Shown: one piece after another, positions 15,858 through 27,000 of the stretch
Layout: each line of letters opens with the position of its first letter
How positions within the stretch are numbered: the stretch's first letter is position 1
Assembly: GCA_017541885.1 (NCBI GenBank)
Contig: JAFXYF010000015.1
Coordinates: 1-64,000, forward strand
From: Bacilli bacterium
Lineage (GTDB): Bacteria > Bacillota_I > Bacilli_A > RF39 > UBA660
Reading direction: 5' to 3'
Length of the DNA stretch: 64,000 bases
Program-made: the position numbers and the translations under genes
The notes under the pieces: generated by a model
The model's input: only the letters and a program-made list of their open reading frames with translations
Database searches by the model: none
What the model was told of the DNA's origin: nothing

Positions 15858-15992
15858 TGTTATAATTTTTATAGGATAGGTTGTCTTGAAACTAGCCATA
15901 CTATTTATAGGACATTTATAGGTGTATACTTTGTAAAATATGTAAACTTTTTTATTTAGAGTATTGTGTTTTTAAAAAAGTTTGTCTATAAT
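15858..15992 (+). promoter_or_regulatory. Complex promoter region of the surface-filament locus
   Basis: The 238-bp gap before 16065 holds two promoters: an extended -10 TGtTATAAT at 15858-15866, and TTGTGT-17 bp-TATAAT at 15964-15992. Between them the octamer TTTATAGG occurs three times (15868, 15904, 15915); the last two are 11 bp apart, about one helical turn, as expected for a direct-repeat binding site. No ORF of useful length is visible. Regulation by a DNA-binding protein is inference. Confidence 0.5.
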
Positions 15993-16064
15993 TATTGTTA
16001 GATAGATAGTAGGGAAGGTGGATTTGGCGAAAGATAGAAAATATAGATAGATGGTGGGTTAGAT

Positions 16065-16772
16065 ATGAATGATGTAGAAGTAAAAGCAGAGACAATTTAT
16101 AAAAGGGAACTGATAAAAAAGATAGTAAAAATATCTTTACTACTATTACTGATTATTATATCTATTATCTATTTAGTTCTATATGTTGCTTATCAAAGTG
16201 GACGATTTACAGTTTCACTGGATAAGAACTTGTCAAATCAAAAAAGTGTTTACCTTTCTGAAAGTGGAAAGATTTCAGATAAGACTAGACGTCTTTCTGC
16301 AGAAACTATCAATTATATGGACAACATCTCTAAAGATTGGATACCTGAGGATGTAGATACTGAATCGGATGGTTCTCATAATGGTGATAACTATATTGCC
16401 TATACCTTTTATGTAGTAAACGGTGGCAATGAAACGGTTCACTATTGGATGGAGATGGATGTAGATGATACGATTAGAAGAGTAGATGAAGCTATTCGTA
16501 TTATGATATATCGTAATGGGGAACCTGTTGTTTATGCAAAAAAGAGTGAGAAAACAGGAGATGCTGAGCCAGATACAAAAATGTTTGTTTCCGATAATAT
16601 TGCCCTATTGGAACAAAGAAAGAATTTTAAACCAAAAAGTAAGGATCGCTACACGGTAGTCGTTTGGATTGAAGGCGATGATCCAGAGTGCAAGAATGAT
16701 TTGCTTGGTGGGGAAATTAAGATGCATATTGATATAACAGAAGAGCATCTAAGTGGCAAAAAAGAAAAGTAA
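16065..16772 (+). CDS. Membrane-anchored TasA/camelysin-like protein
   Basis: This 235-residue protein has a long basic N-terminus, one hydrophobic segment (about 20-45) and an extracellular beta-rich domain. The segment DNYIAYTFYVVNGGNETVHYWMEMDVD resembles the TasA/camelysin fold made from SipW-type precursors. It begins the SipW/TasA-like locus, 13 bp ahead of the next gene, and both sit behind an elaborate promoter region. Its base use is less AT-rich than that of its neighbours (more GGC, ACG, GTC codons). It is probably a minor subunit or anchor for the abundant protein encoded next, but this is inference. Confidence 0.6.
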   Translation: MNDVEVKAETIYKRELIKKIVKISLLLLLIIISIIYLVLYVAYQSGRFTVSLDKNLSNQKSVYLSESGKISDKTRRLSAETINYMDNISKDWIPEDVDTESDGSHNGDNYIAYTFYVVNGGNETVHYWMEMDVDDTIRRVDEAIRIMIYRNGEPVVYAKKSEKTGDAEPDTKMFVSDNIALLEQRKNFKPKSKDRYTVVVWIEGDDPECKNDLLGGEIKMHIDITEEHLSGKKEK

Positions 16773-16785
16773 GGAGTATATTTTT

Positions 16786-17787
16786 ATGAGTAAGAATAGT
16801 AAAAAAGAAAGCCAAAGAAAGAAAAGAAGATTATTTTTAGCCATCATAATGATTTTATTTGTAGGTGTTGTCTTAACTACAAGTACTTATGCATGGTTCA
16901 CAGCTAACAGAACTGTTACTGTTGATGCAATCGATGTTACTGTTACTACATCTGAAGGTTTACAAATCTCTACAGATGCTACTAACTGGAAATCTGTTGT
17001 AACAAATGCTGACATTACTGGAGCAAGTTGGAGTGGTGTTAATAACCAATTACCACAAGGAACTAACTTATTATCACCAGTATCAACTGATGGTACAGTA
17101 GATTCAAATGGTTATATGGAAATGTTCAAAGGAACTATTGAATCTGATGCTACTACAGGTAACAACTTATTAACAGCTGTTAAGTCTACAGAGACTAATG
17201 GTACAGCTGGAGATTTCGTTGCATTCGATTTATTCTTCCAATCAACTCAAGAACAAGACATTTATTTAACAAGTAATTCAAGTGTTGTTGCAAAAGGAAC
17301 TTCAACAGGTATTGAAAATGCTGCTCGTGTTGCATTAATTAAAGAAGGTAGTGTAGCTTATGGTTCAGCTGCATCTGCTGCATATGCTTTAAAGGGTAGT
17401 CAATCTAAGTTCATTTGGGAACCAAATTATGATGTACATACTACTGCTGCAATTGCAAATGCATTAAATAACTATGGCGCAACAATTCCTGCAACTGGTG
17501 GATCTAAAGTTGCATATAAAGGTGTAACTGCTGCAATTCCAACTGGTGTTCCATTAAATAGTACAGCTAGTGCTTATTTCGCTGATGTTAACCCTGCTAC
17601 AACAGGAAGCTTAGCAAGCGGTATTCCAACAACTGCATATTTAAGTTTATTTAAAGTTGCTGCTGGTATTACTAAAGTAAGAATTTACATGTGGATTGAA
17701 GGACAAGATTACGATTGTGAAGACCGTGCTTCAGGAGGATCATTAACATATAGCTTACAATTCAGTATTGATGACAAAGCTGCATAG
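16786..17787 (+). CDS. Abundant TasA-like surface/filament protein (SipW-type signal peptide)
   Basis: This is a 333-residue protein. ATG 16786 is preceded by AAGGAG; the frame runs back to 16753 only inside the previous gene. After a very basic start (NSKKESQRKKRRLF) comes a hydrophobic segment and the sequence TTSTYAWFTANRTVTVDAID, the classic SipW-substrate junction of TasA/CalY-like proteins. The mature part is rich in A, T, S, G and N with few charges. Codon choice is shifted toward AAC, TTC, CCA and ACA relative to neighbours, which usually marks very high expression, so this is the best candidate for the major structural subunit of the locus. A strong terminator follows. Confidence 0.7.
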   Translation: MSKNSKKESQRKKRRLFLAIIMILFVGVVLTTSTYAWFTANRTVTVDAIDVTVTTSEGLQISTDATNWKSVVTNADITGASWSGVNNQLPQGTNLLSPVSTDGTVDSNGYMEMFKGTIESDATTGNNLLTAVKSTETNGTAGDFVAFDLFFQSTQEQDIYLTSNSSVVAKGTSTGIENAARVALIKEGSVAYGSAASAAYALKGSQSKFIWEPNYDVHTTAAIANALNNYGATIPATGGSKVAYKGVTAAIPTGVPLNSTASAYFADVNPATTGSLASGIPTTAYLSLFKVAAGITKVRIYMWIEGQDYDCEDRASGGSLTYSLQFSIDDKAA

Positions 17788-17803
17788 TAATTAAGCGTAT
17801 TTT

Positions 17804-17836
17804 AAAAGCCTTCTCTTTTATAAGGAAGGCTTTTTA
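17804..17836 (+). terminator. Strong terminator after the major TasA-like gene
   Basis: AAAAGCCTTC and GAAGGCTTTTT form a GC-containing stem with a T-run, the most stable terminator of the locus by eye. Confidence 0.85.
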
Positions 17837-17855
17837 TTCTATGAGGTGAGAGACA

Positions 17856-18098
17856 ATGATAGATTTAGAAGAAATAAAAGGATTAGATGATAAGACATTA
17901 GTAGCATTATATCAATTAGTTACTGACCATATTAAGTTTCTAGATAACTCTGTTCTTGAACTTTCTGTAGATGAAGATAGTGCTGAAGAAGAAGAGGAAG
18001 AAGAGAATACTGATGACTCTGAGGCTGAAGGCACTGACGAAGAATCTAACGATGAAGAATCTGAAGATGAAGAAGAGGATGGTGAAGAAGATGAATAA
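17856..18098 (+). CDS. Small highly acidic protein, unknown
   Basis: This is an 80-residue protein. Residues 1-42 are predicted helical (IDLEEIKGLDDKTLVALYQLV), and the remaining half is almost only Glu, Asp and Ser. GAGGTGAG precedes ATG 17856. The acidic tail is encoded by an A/G-rich stretch that also carries the ribosome binding site and start of the next gene, which overlaps by 8 bp, so the two products are likely made together. Such tails often act as chaperone-like or DNA-mimicking partners; no function can be assigned. Confidence 0.65.
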   Translation: MIDLEEIKGLDDKTLVALYQLVTDHIKFLDNSVLELSVDEDSAEEEEEEENTDDSEAEGTDEESNDEESEDEEEDGEEDE

Positions 18099-19713
18099 TT
18101 TGGAACAATTCTCTATAGTTGCAGAAATGAAGAATGATAAAGAGTTTATTGAAAACTTTGTTTTAGAGACTGATAAAGGTACTAAAAGAATGAAAGAAAA
18201 ATTCTATAATCATGCTGCAACTCAAAGAAATGAATGGATTGCTAATAAAAGAGGCGGATATGTTCAAATATCTAAAGGATTATTTGAGGAAATTTCTAGA
18301 AGATTCCCTGCTTTAATGCCAAATGATTGTTCAGAAACATATCAAAAAATGGCTGTTAGTGTTGATAAATTATTATATGTTGCTAGATTAGACTCTGATA
18401 GCTCTAATGCTTTTAAGCTTGATTTGTCATTTATTCTTGCATCTATTAATGATTTAACATCTTTAGAGGATTTAAATTTAAAAATAAGACAATTTATTAA
18501 GAAATTTGGAGAATGTGGAGTTCATTTAACATTAGAAGATTTTAAATATACTATGTTTACTGAAATGTATATGACTACATTCTTTGAAAATTCTGATTAT
18601 GATTCTGTAAAAGATACATTTGAGAAGATCTATTTTAAGTGTCCTGATATTAAATTACAATTAAAGATGAATCTACAATATTTAGTTAATAAATATGACA
18701 AACAATTGGGTACTTATGTTGGTCTATTAAAGGCTCAAATGTTTAATGATAATGGCATTCCAGAGGGTGGAGATGCTGTTGCTAGATATGTAAAAGCTCG
18801 TTATGAAATGGGAGATCAGATTGCAACTGATGAGTTTTATAATGCTAAATTATTCTTAGATGGTAATAAGAAAATTGATGATTATTTAGCTGGAGCTTCT
18901 ACTAGAACTAAAATATATAATTCATTTGCTTTAAATGAAGATTATAATTCTTATTCTGATGAAGAAAAGAAGTTATTTAATGATGCAATGATGGGATTTT
19001 ATTTAACACTTAATGAGTTAAAAAAATTCTATCGTTATGAGTTTATTTTAAAAGAATTAGTAACTTTCTATAAAGATAAAGCTAGTGCTAAAGGTGCTTA
19101 TCTTGCAAAGAAAAAAGAAGTTGAAAAAGAAGAAAAAGTTAGGGAAGGATTATATGGTCAATACCGTAAGGCTTTAGGTATTGGATTCTTAGCTAGAAAG
19201 AATGAAAATAAGCAAAAAATTGTTATGTTAAACATGAATGCTCATATTCGTAAATTAAAAGAATTATATGATCAATTATATGAGTTAGAAATTCATAATG
19301 AAGTTAGTGAATTAGAGGATTCTTCTAGTATTTATGATTTATTCTTAACATCTCTTAAATCTTTTGCATTCTTAGAGAAGTGTTTTTCTAATGAAGATTT
19401 TGCTGATAAGAGTTTAGAAGAAAATGTTAAAGAATATTTAAAATTTATTTATAATCCAGATAATGGTTTCTTAAGAAAAATTAATGGATTAGCTGATTAT
19501 AATATTACTGATGTTGTTGCTGAAAAATATAGATTATTAAACTTAAATATTACTAGTGAAATTGTATCTGCTGATACTATTGATGCAACCTTCTCAGATG
19601 TTCAATTTATTAACTTAATTCAGAACATTGAAAGAAGCAGAATTTCACTTGATACAATTGATAATTTATGTAAAATGCAAACTATTATGAAGACTAAATC
19701 TGAAGAACAATAA
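18091..19713 (+). CDS. Cytoplasmic helical protein of unknown function in the surface locus
   Basis: This is a 540-residue protein. I place the start at ATG 18091 (MNNLEQFSIVAEMKND), because upstream of it this frame only reads the acidic gene out of frame. There is no signal peptide or membrane segment; the sequence looks almost all helical, with a lysine-rich region at about residues 330-395. I recognise no domain. It overlaps the small acidic gene and lies between the major TasA-like gene and a SipW-type signal peptidase. A chaperone or assembly role is possible by context only. Confidence 0.65.
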   Translation: MNNLEQFSIVAEMKNDKEFIENFVLETDKGTKRMKEKFYNHAATQRNEWIANKRGGYVQISKGLFEEISRRFPALMPNDCSETYQKMAVSVDKLLYVARLDSDSSNAFKLDLSFILASINDLTSLEDLNLKIRQFIKKFGECGVHLTLEDFKYTMFTEMYMTTFFENSDYDSVKDTFEKIYFKCPDIKLQLKMNLQYLVNKYDKQLGTYVGLLKAQMFNDNGIPEGGDAVARYVKARYEMGDQIATDEFYNAKLFLDGNKKIDDYLAGASTRTKIYNSFALNEDYNSYSDEEKKLFNDAMMGFYLTLNELKKFYRYEFILKELVTFYKDKASAKGAYLAKKKEVEKEEKVREGLYGQYRKALGIGFLARKNENKQKIVMLNMNAHIRKLKELYDQLYELEIHNEVSELEDSSSIYDLFLTSLKSFAFLEKCFSNEDFADKSLEENVKEYLKFIYNPDNGFLRKINGLADYNITDVVAEKYRLLNLNITSEIVSADTIDATFSDVQFINLIQNIERSRISLDTIDNLCKMQTIMKTKSEEQ

Positions 19714-19734
19714 AAGTAGTTAAAAAAGTGTTAA

Positions 19735-19778
19735 AAAAACTATAAAAAGTGAGTAAAAAGGCTTTTATAGTTTTTTTG
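19735..19778 (+). terminator. Terminator before the signal peptidase operon
   Basis: AAACTATAAAA and TTTTATAGTTT pair across a 15-nt loop, followed by T. An extended -10 TGgTATAAT (19784-19792) starts the next unit. Confidence 0.75.
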
Positions 19779-19823
19779 TTTTATGGTATAATGTAATATG
19801 AGAATAGATTGGCGGTGACTGAG

Positions 19824-21044
19824 ATGAATAGAGTCAGAAAAATCTTAAAAACTATTGCAACTTCTCTATTGGTTGTCTTGGTTTTATTGTGTGTTTATAC
19901 ATTTGTTGTCACTGATATTATGAAGAAGGATTATGTTAATGTTTTTGGTTATACATACTTCGTAGTTGCTTCAGGATCTATGTCAGGTACAATTGAAGTT
20001 GATGATATCATTTTTGTTAAAATTACAAAGGATGTTAAGAAAGATGAAATCATAACTTTTATTGATGATGATAAGAATTTAATTACTCACAGATTGGTTA
20101 ATAAAAATGGAGATAAATACATTACTAAAGGTGATGTTAATAACGTAAGTGATGATCCAATTACAAAAGATCAAATAGTTGGAAAAGTACAATTGGTTGT
20201 ATCTCCTTCATTCATACTTAAATCAGTTGCGATATTCTTAATTGTATTTATTCTATTAGCTTTAGTAAATTTTGATCAGATAGTTAAAAAATATATTGTT
20301 AAAACTCCAACAAAAGGAAATGAAAAACTACCTGATAATATATTTGCTAGTCCAAATAAAAAATATGAAGAACCTTCTTCTGGACTTACTGTTACTATTA
20401 ACATTGGTGAGATGGAAAAAATCAATAAAGATAGTGAAGTAATAAAAAAAGAAGAAGAGAGTGAAATATTTAGATGTGATGATTACTTTGTATTTGAACC
20501 TTCAACATCTAAGAAAAAATATACATTTGAGAAAGAGACAGTTGATTTAGTAATATCTGTTCTTAAATGTAAAAGTAGTAATCTAGCTAGTGCTAGAATG
20601 AACAAGAAATGGTTAACAAGATATCAATATGTCTACAAATTATGTCATATGATTCTTTACAATGATACTCAAGGATTAATAAGTGAGATTGCTAATCCTC
20701 CGTTTAGAGAAATATATGATTATGATCTTGATAAGATGGGGTTAACTGAAGCAATTAGAAATCGTATTTACGATTTACCAATTCATTTATTCTTAAGACT
20801 TCTTACTTATTGTATTTTATACAATGATGATGAGATGTTTGATGGAATATACAAAATATTAAAATACAAAATGATGAATGATAAGAATGATACATTTAAA
20901 CAAATTTCTAGTACTGATCGTCATTCAATGCAAGAATTAAAATCATTAATTGCATTTATGAAAAATGTATCGAATAGATTTGATAAGAAACATGTCTTTG
21001 AATTAGACAAAATAGAAAAGATGGTTAAAATTCAAAATTATTAA
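19824..21044 (+). CDS. SipW-type signal peptidase I with a long cytoplasmic C-terminal extension
   Basis: This is a 406-residue protein. Residues 1-165 form an ER/archaeal-type signal peptidase: a membrane segment, catalytic Ser52 in VASGSMSGT, His89 in ITHRL (His replaces the usual bacterial Lys), box KGDVNNVSDDP, and a second membrane segment at about 140-160. SipW-type enzymes process TasA-like precursors. The remaining 240 residues are predicted cytoplasmic, with a charged linker and a helical domain (about 230-406) that I do not recognise; ordinary SipW is about 190 residues. The start is ATG 19824 behind GGCGGTGA. The giant surface protein follows 21 bp later, probably as a co-transcribed substrate. 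Confidence 0.9.
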   Translation: MNRVRKILKTIATSLLVVLVLLCVYTFVVTDIMKKDYVNVFGYTYFVVASGSMSGTIEVDDIIFVKITKDVKKDEIITFIDDDKNLITHRLVNKNGDKYITKGDVNNVSDDPITKDQIVGKVQLVVSPSFILKSVAIFLIVFILLALVNFDQIVKKYIVKTPTKGNEKLPDNIFASPNKKYEEPSSGLTVTINIGEMEKINKDSEVIKKEEESEIFRCDDYFVFEPSTSKKKYTFEKETVDLVISVLKCKSSNLASARMNKKWLTRYQYVYKLCHMILYNDTQGLISEIANPPFREIYDYDLDKMGLTEAIRNRIYDLPIHLFLRLLTYCILYNDDEMFDGIYKILKYKMMNDKNDTFKQISSTDRHSMQELKSLIAFMKNVSNRFDKKHVFELDKIEKMVKIQNY

Positions 21045-21065
21045 AAATGATAGGAAGTGAGAACA

Positions 21066-24000
21066 ATGAAGAAGAAAAATATTGAAGCAAGAAAAATCTT
21101 TTTCCTTCTTGTTCTTGCTTTCTTTTTGGTTTTCTTTTCACTTTCAATTTATACTGTTTTATCTGGTATCTTCTCATTTGCTGAATTAGAAGGTTGGGAT
21201 GGAAAGAAAGTTGCAGAGTCTTTCTCTAAAGGAAATGGTACTGAAGAAAATCCATATGTAATTCATGATGCTTCTGAATATATGTACTTCAAGAGTTTGA
21301 TTGAAGGAGATACATATGAAGCATATCAAGATAAATATTATATCTTAGATGCTAATATTGATTTCAATGGTCATGAAATAACTCCAATTGGAATAGTTAA
21401 TTACGAAAAACCTGAAGATGTAATTGTTCATGGAGAAGGTACTGAAGGAGAAGTTATTTCTGATGAACCTAAAGTAGAGGAGACTAAGGTTCTAGAATCT
21501 GGTGAAAGCTCTACTGAAGAATCTACTGAAGAAAAAGAAGAGACTCCTGTTAATGAAGAAGTTGCGACAGAAGAAGTAGAAGAAGCAAAAAATAATGACA
21601 GAATATTTAAGGGTGTACTTGATGGACAAGGATATTCTCTTATGAATTTCAAAATGGTAGAAGGTTCTAAAATAGAAGAGGCTTCTTATTTTGCTTTATT
21701 TAGTAAGGTTTCTGAAGCAGAGATTAAACAGTTAAATGTGGAAAATTATAAATATGAAATTCCTGAGCTTGATAAAGTAGTTGTTTCTTTGTTTACTGGT
21801 ATTTCTGAAAAGAGTAATCTTGATGTTATTATTCTTAGTGATTTTAATATCAAAGTTAAAAAAGCTGAATCAATTACAATTGGTTTAATTGCTGCAGAGT
21901 CTGATGAAGATACTAAGATTAACAGAGTTTATATTAATGGTGAAATTGATGATATTAATAATGGAGTAGTTCGTTATTATGACAAAGGTGAAGCTACAAA
22001 TATTATTTCTGATGTTAAATATGATGGAACTATTCTTAGTGAGAATGTAAAAGACTTATATCTTGTTAAAGATGGTGTTATTACATTAAAGGGTGAGGAA
22101 ATTGATTCAGATGACTTAATTGAAATATTAAGTAAAGAAATTGATTCTAAATATTTTTGGTCATTTGATAATGGAAGATTTAAATTTACTACTCATGATT
22201 TAGATGTAGTTGATGTTCCTGCTGAATCTCAAACATTTGCTTTCTCTATACAAGGAGCAGGAAATATTTCATTACATGCTACTGGAAAAGAAGGAACTAA
22301 TGTTTATATTAATGATTTAACTAGTGATTACAATTACTATATGGGTCGTAATTATACAGAGATTACTAATACTACTGGAACTATTCCTAATGGTACTGAT
22401 AGAGGACTTTATTCTAATAGTAATTTAGCAACTGTCTATATTCGATATAGTTCAGCTGATATTAATGATGCTAATGTTGCTGGTAGAATTAGTGCTTCTG
22501 AAGATTATAGAAACATGTATTATTATAAGAGGATTCCTGTAGTATCTGGTTATGTTGAATTTGACTTAATTTATAATCCTTGGGCATATCGTCCAAATAA
22601 TAGAGCATTTAATGGATGGACTACTGATGATACAAATGCAGTTATTACACTTGATATAGATACTTATGTAAGACATGTAAAAATACCAATCAGTGATGTT
22701 AGTACACCTTATTCAATTACATTCTATTCAAGTTGGACTACTGCAACTGTTGTTAATAGTACGAGTGATTTTTCTGATTTAAAATCAGCTGGAATGACTC
22801 CTTTAAGTCCTTCTGTTGCAGAAGATTTAACTAATTATTATTGTCCTGGACATGTTAATAGATATAATTATTATCCAACATCTAATACATTATATTCCCG
22901 TACAGGTACAAAGATAAATTCTGGAGCATACTGTAGTGCATATGGTGGATGCGATTACATTAATAGATGTAGTACTAATGAATATAGTTCTGGAACAACT
23001 TATTATAATGTAACTCCAATTCAAAATAGTAATAATGTTACAGTTTCAGTATTTACTCCTACAATTACAGGAGCAATTAGTTATTATCAAAATGGTGGAT
23101 CTGCTGCTGGATACTTTAAACAAGTAACTAGTGGAAGTACAAATGTATATTCTGCTACTGGTTCAAAGTTATCAAGTTGTAGTGGAACTTGTTATCAATT
23201 AATGCAAGCAGGAGATACTTTAGTAAATGGTACAACATATTACTATTTAACAACTCGTGATACTAATATTTTCTATCCATCTTCTACAAGTGCAATTAAT
23301 ACGAGTGGTATTACAGTAAATAAACCTATGACTATTACTGGTCTTCATAATGGAACTGATAATAGTGCAAATCGTACGTTAAATGTTAATAATACTTGGT
23401 CGATGGGTGCTGATTGTCGTATTGAATATTTGACGGTTTATACTCAATCATATGCATCTACTACTTCTTCATCATTTAGTGCAAATGGTAGTAAGATTGC
23501 TGGTAATTTCCATAATTTAAAAATTGGTAGAGGACTTAAAAACGAGACTGATTATTGGGGTGATGAGTATTTAACTGCTACTTCGTTTGTTGGTGGTATT
23601 AATGATGATACATCTAGTCTTGAAAAATATACTTTAATTGTTGAGTCTGGTAAATATCAAAATGGTTCTGGAGTAGGTTATTCATCTGCTGATTATCATT
23701 ATGTAAATGCTTATGTTACTTTAGGAAATGATTTTGATCGTATTTCTGGTAATAATGATGAACCTAGAGTTGAGTATTGTTATTCTGGTTCTTGGGCATC
23801 TACTTTATTTAATTCAACTAGTGAATCAAATTCTTATAATAAGCCTGCTATTTTAACAACAGTTAAGAGTGGTTATTATGGTGCTGGTGAAGCTGACTAT
23901 GCTGCTGGTATCTATGTAGGTGGTCGTGGAGCTGGTTCACACTATGCATTACGTGAAGCTGTTGTTGAAGGTGGAGTAATTTACAACTTAATTGGTGGAC

Positions 24001-27000
24001 CGCTTTCAAATGCTTCTAGAGCTGGTAAAAATGACGTTATTATTAATGTTAAAGGTGGAACAATGGATTTCATCTTTGGTGGAGCTGGTGCTTCAAATAC
24101 TGTTGGTAATCGTATCTTAAATGTTACTGGTGGAACAATTAATTATAGTGTACTTGCAGGTTCTAATGCTTTTGAGTATTCTGCAAATACTAATAATCCA
24201 TATGGTAAGATTGATGGTGATACATTAACTTATGTTGGTGGATCTGCAAAAGTAGGAGACACAACTGGTAGTGAATATAACATTTCTGCTGGAAATGTAT
24301 TCGGTGCAGGTAATGGACGTAATGGTGAGTTAGATGTTGGATCTGTTAATAATTCAACTGTAATTATTGGAGCTTCTGCTGATATTTCAGGTAGTGTATA
24401 TGGTGGAGGTAACTTCGGTGCTGTTGGTGGAAACATGACTGGTACTTCTACATATACTCCTGGAGGAGATGTTGCTCCTACTAACGGTGGTTTATATGAA
24501 GATGAAACTAATGATAATAATATTCGTTATTATGGTTCAGATCCAGATAACTATATGACTATTGGTGGAACAACTTATCGTATTATTGGTTTATTCAATA
24601 ATGTTGTTACTCCTGATGGTACAAAAGATTTAGTTCGTGTAATTAAACAGACAAGTTATAACTATAATACAAACTATGCTTGGTCTGATAACTATGTAGC
24701 AAATGGTCAAAACCGTAATTATTATAACTATTTTGTCCGTACAAATAATGATAAATCTGCAATGTACAATCTTTTAAATACTACATACTATAATGGCTTG
24801 AACGCTACAGCTAGAGGTTATATTCAAACGGCTACTTGGAATTATGGAGCTATTGATTCTCCTGATCATAATGCTTCTGCTTTCTATACTGCAGAGCATG
24901 GAAATACTGCTGGTAGTTCACAGTCAACAACTTCATATAGTTTCAATGTTGGACTTCCTTATGCATCTGATTATGGATTTGCAGCTGGTACTGATTGTGT
25001 TGGAACTAATTTATCTTCGTTTGCAGGTGATTGTGCTAACTGGATGGGTGATAGAATAACGGCAAGTGCTTGGACACTTACTCCTTCAACATATTATGAA
25101 GATATTTATAATGGTACTCGTCGTAATTATATGAGTTATCATTTATTCTTTATTAATGCGAATAATAATTTAAATAGAAATGGTGTTGCTTATCGTGATG
25201 GTACTCAATATAGATACCGTTCTTATACTGTGTTCCCATCATTCTATATTAAAGATAATATTAAAGTTACAGGTACAGGTACAAGTAGTGATCCATTTGT
25301 TATTTCAAATGATGGTGAGTTATTAACTGATGTAATTGATGATCTTGCTCATCCTGAGGTTCCAATTGGTGATTATGTGCCAATTGAAGATGATGGTACA
25401 TATACTCCTGGAACTGATTATCAAGCAACTGCTCATATCAAAATTTTAGGTGGAACAATTAGTGATTCTGTTTATGGTGCTGGAAATAATAATGGTTCTG
25501 GTAACAAAAATGGAAGTAGGGTAACTAATACTAAGATTACGATTGATATGGAAGGTGGAACTGTTAATAAATCTATATATGGTGGTTCTAATGAAAAAGG
25601 TACTGTTTATGGAGATGTTTTAATCAATATAAATAATGGTACTATTAAAGAATCTGTATATGGTGGTGGAAAAGGTGGAGGAGCTAATGGTACTTATGTT
25701 TCTCGAAATGTTGATGTAAATATAGGTAGTGCTTCTACAACTGCTTTAACTATTACTAAGAATGTTTATGGTGGTTCTGCTTTTGGAACTGTTAATGGTA
25801 TTGCTCAAAATGAAGGTGCTAATGACAGTCATGTACGTGTTACTGTTAATAAAGGTACAATTTCTGGAAATGTATTCGGTGGTGGTGAAGGAGATAGTAC
25901 TTATACACCAATTGAATATGGAAATGTTTATGTTCATGTTAATGGTGGTTCTATTACAAAAGTCTTTGGAGGAAATGATTCCAAAGGATCACCTAGCGGT
26001 GTTGATATTGTTTACTTAAATGGTGGTACAATTGGAGATGCCTTTGGTGGTGGTAATAACACTGGTCAAACTAATTCAGATATTCGTCTTCAAGGAAGTA
26101 CAATTACTGGTAATTTATATGGTGGTTCTAATGCTTCTGGAGATGTTAGCAATACGTATGTTAAAGTAACAAGTGGTTCTGCAACTGAAGTATATGGTGG
26201 TAATAACTTAGGTGGTAAAGCTGGTAATACACATGTAAATATTACTGGTGGAACTATTTCAACTGCTGTATATGGTGGTGGTAAACAAGCTGACTCAACA
26301 CAAACTGATATTATAATTGATGGATGCACTGTTCCAGATGTTTATGGTGGTGGTAAACAAGCTGGAGTTGATACTACTACTAAGATTCAAATGACAAATG
26401 CAACTGGTGGTAAGATCTTTGGTGGATCTAATACTTCTGGTGATGTAGGTACAAGTAGTGTTACTATTGAGGGTTCTACTGTAACTGATGTATATGGTGG
26501 AAATAACTCTGGAGGAACTACTACAACTACTAATGTTACACTTACAACTACAAATGCTACTAATGTATATGGTGGTGGAGATCAAGCTTCTTCAACTACA
26601 TCAAATATTACTGTTAATAGTGGAACTATTACTAATGTATATGGTGGAGGTAATAAAGCTGGAGTTGATGATACTCATATTACTGTTAATGGTGGATCTA
26701 TTACTAATCTATTTGGTGGTTCTAATACATTAGGTGATATTGATGAATCTAATATTAGTATTACTGCTGGTACAATTGGTACATTATATGGTGGTAATAA
26801 CTTAGGTGGTACTACTACTGATGCTAAAATAGTTGCTACAGGTGGTTCTGCTTCTACTGTTTATGGTGGAGGTAATAAAGCTCCTGTTGGTTCTACAGAT
26901 CTTAACTTAGATCATATGACTTTAGGAACTGTATTTGGTGGAGGTAATGAAGCCCCTGTTAATGGAGATGTTAATTTAGTAATAAGTAATTCAACTGCAA

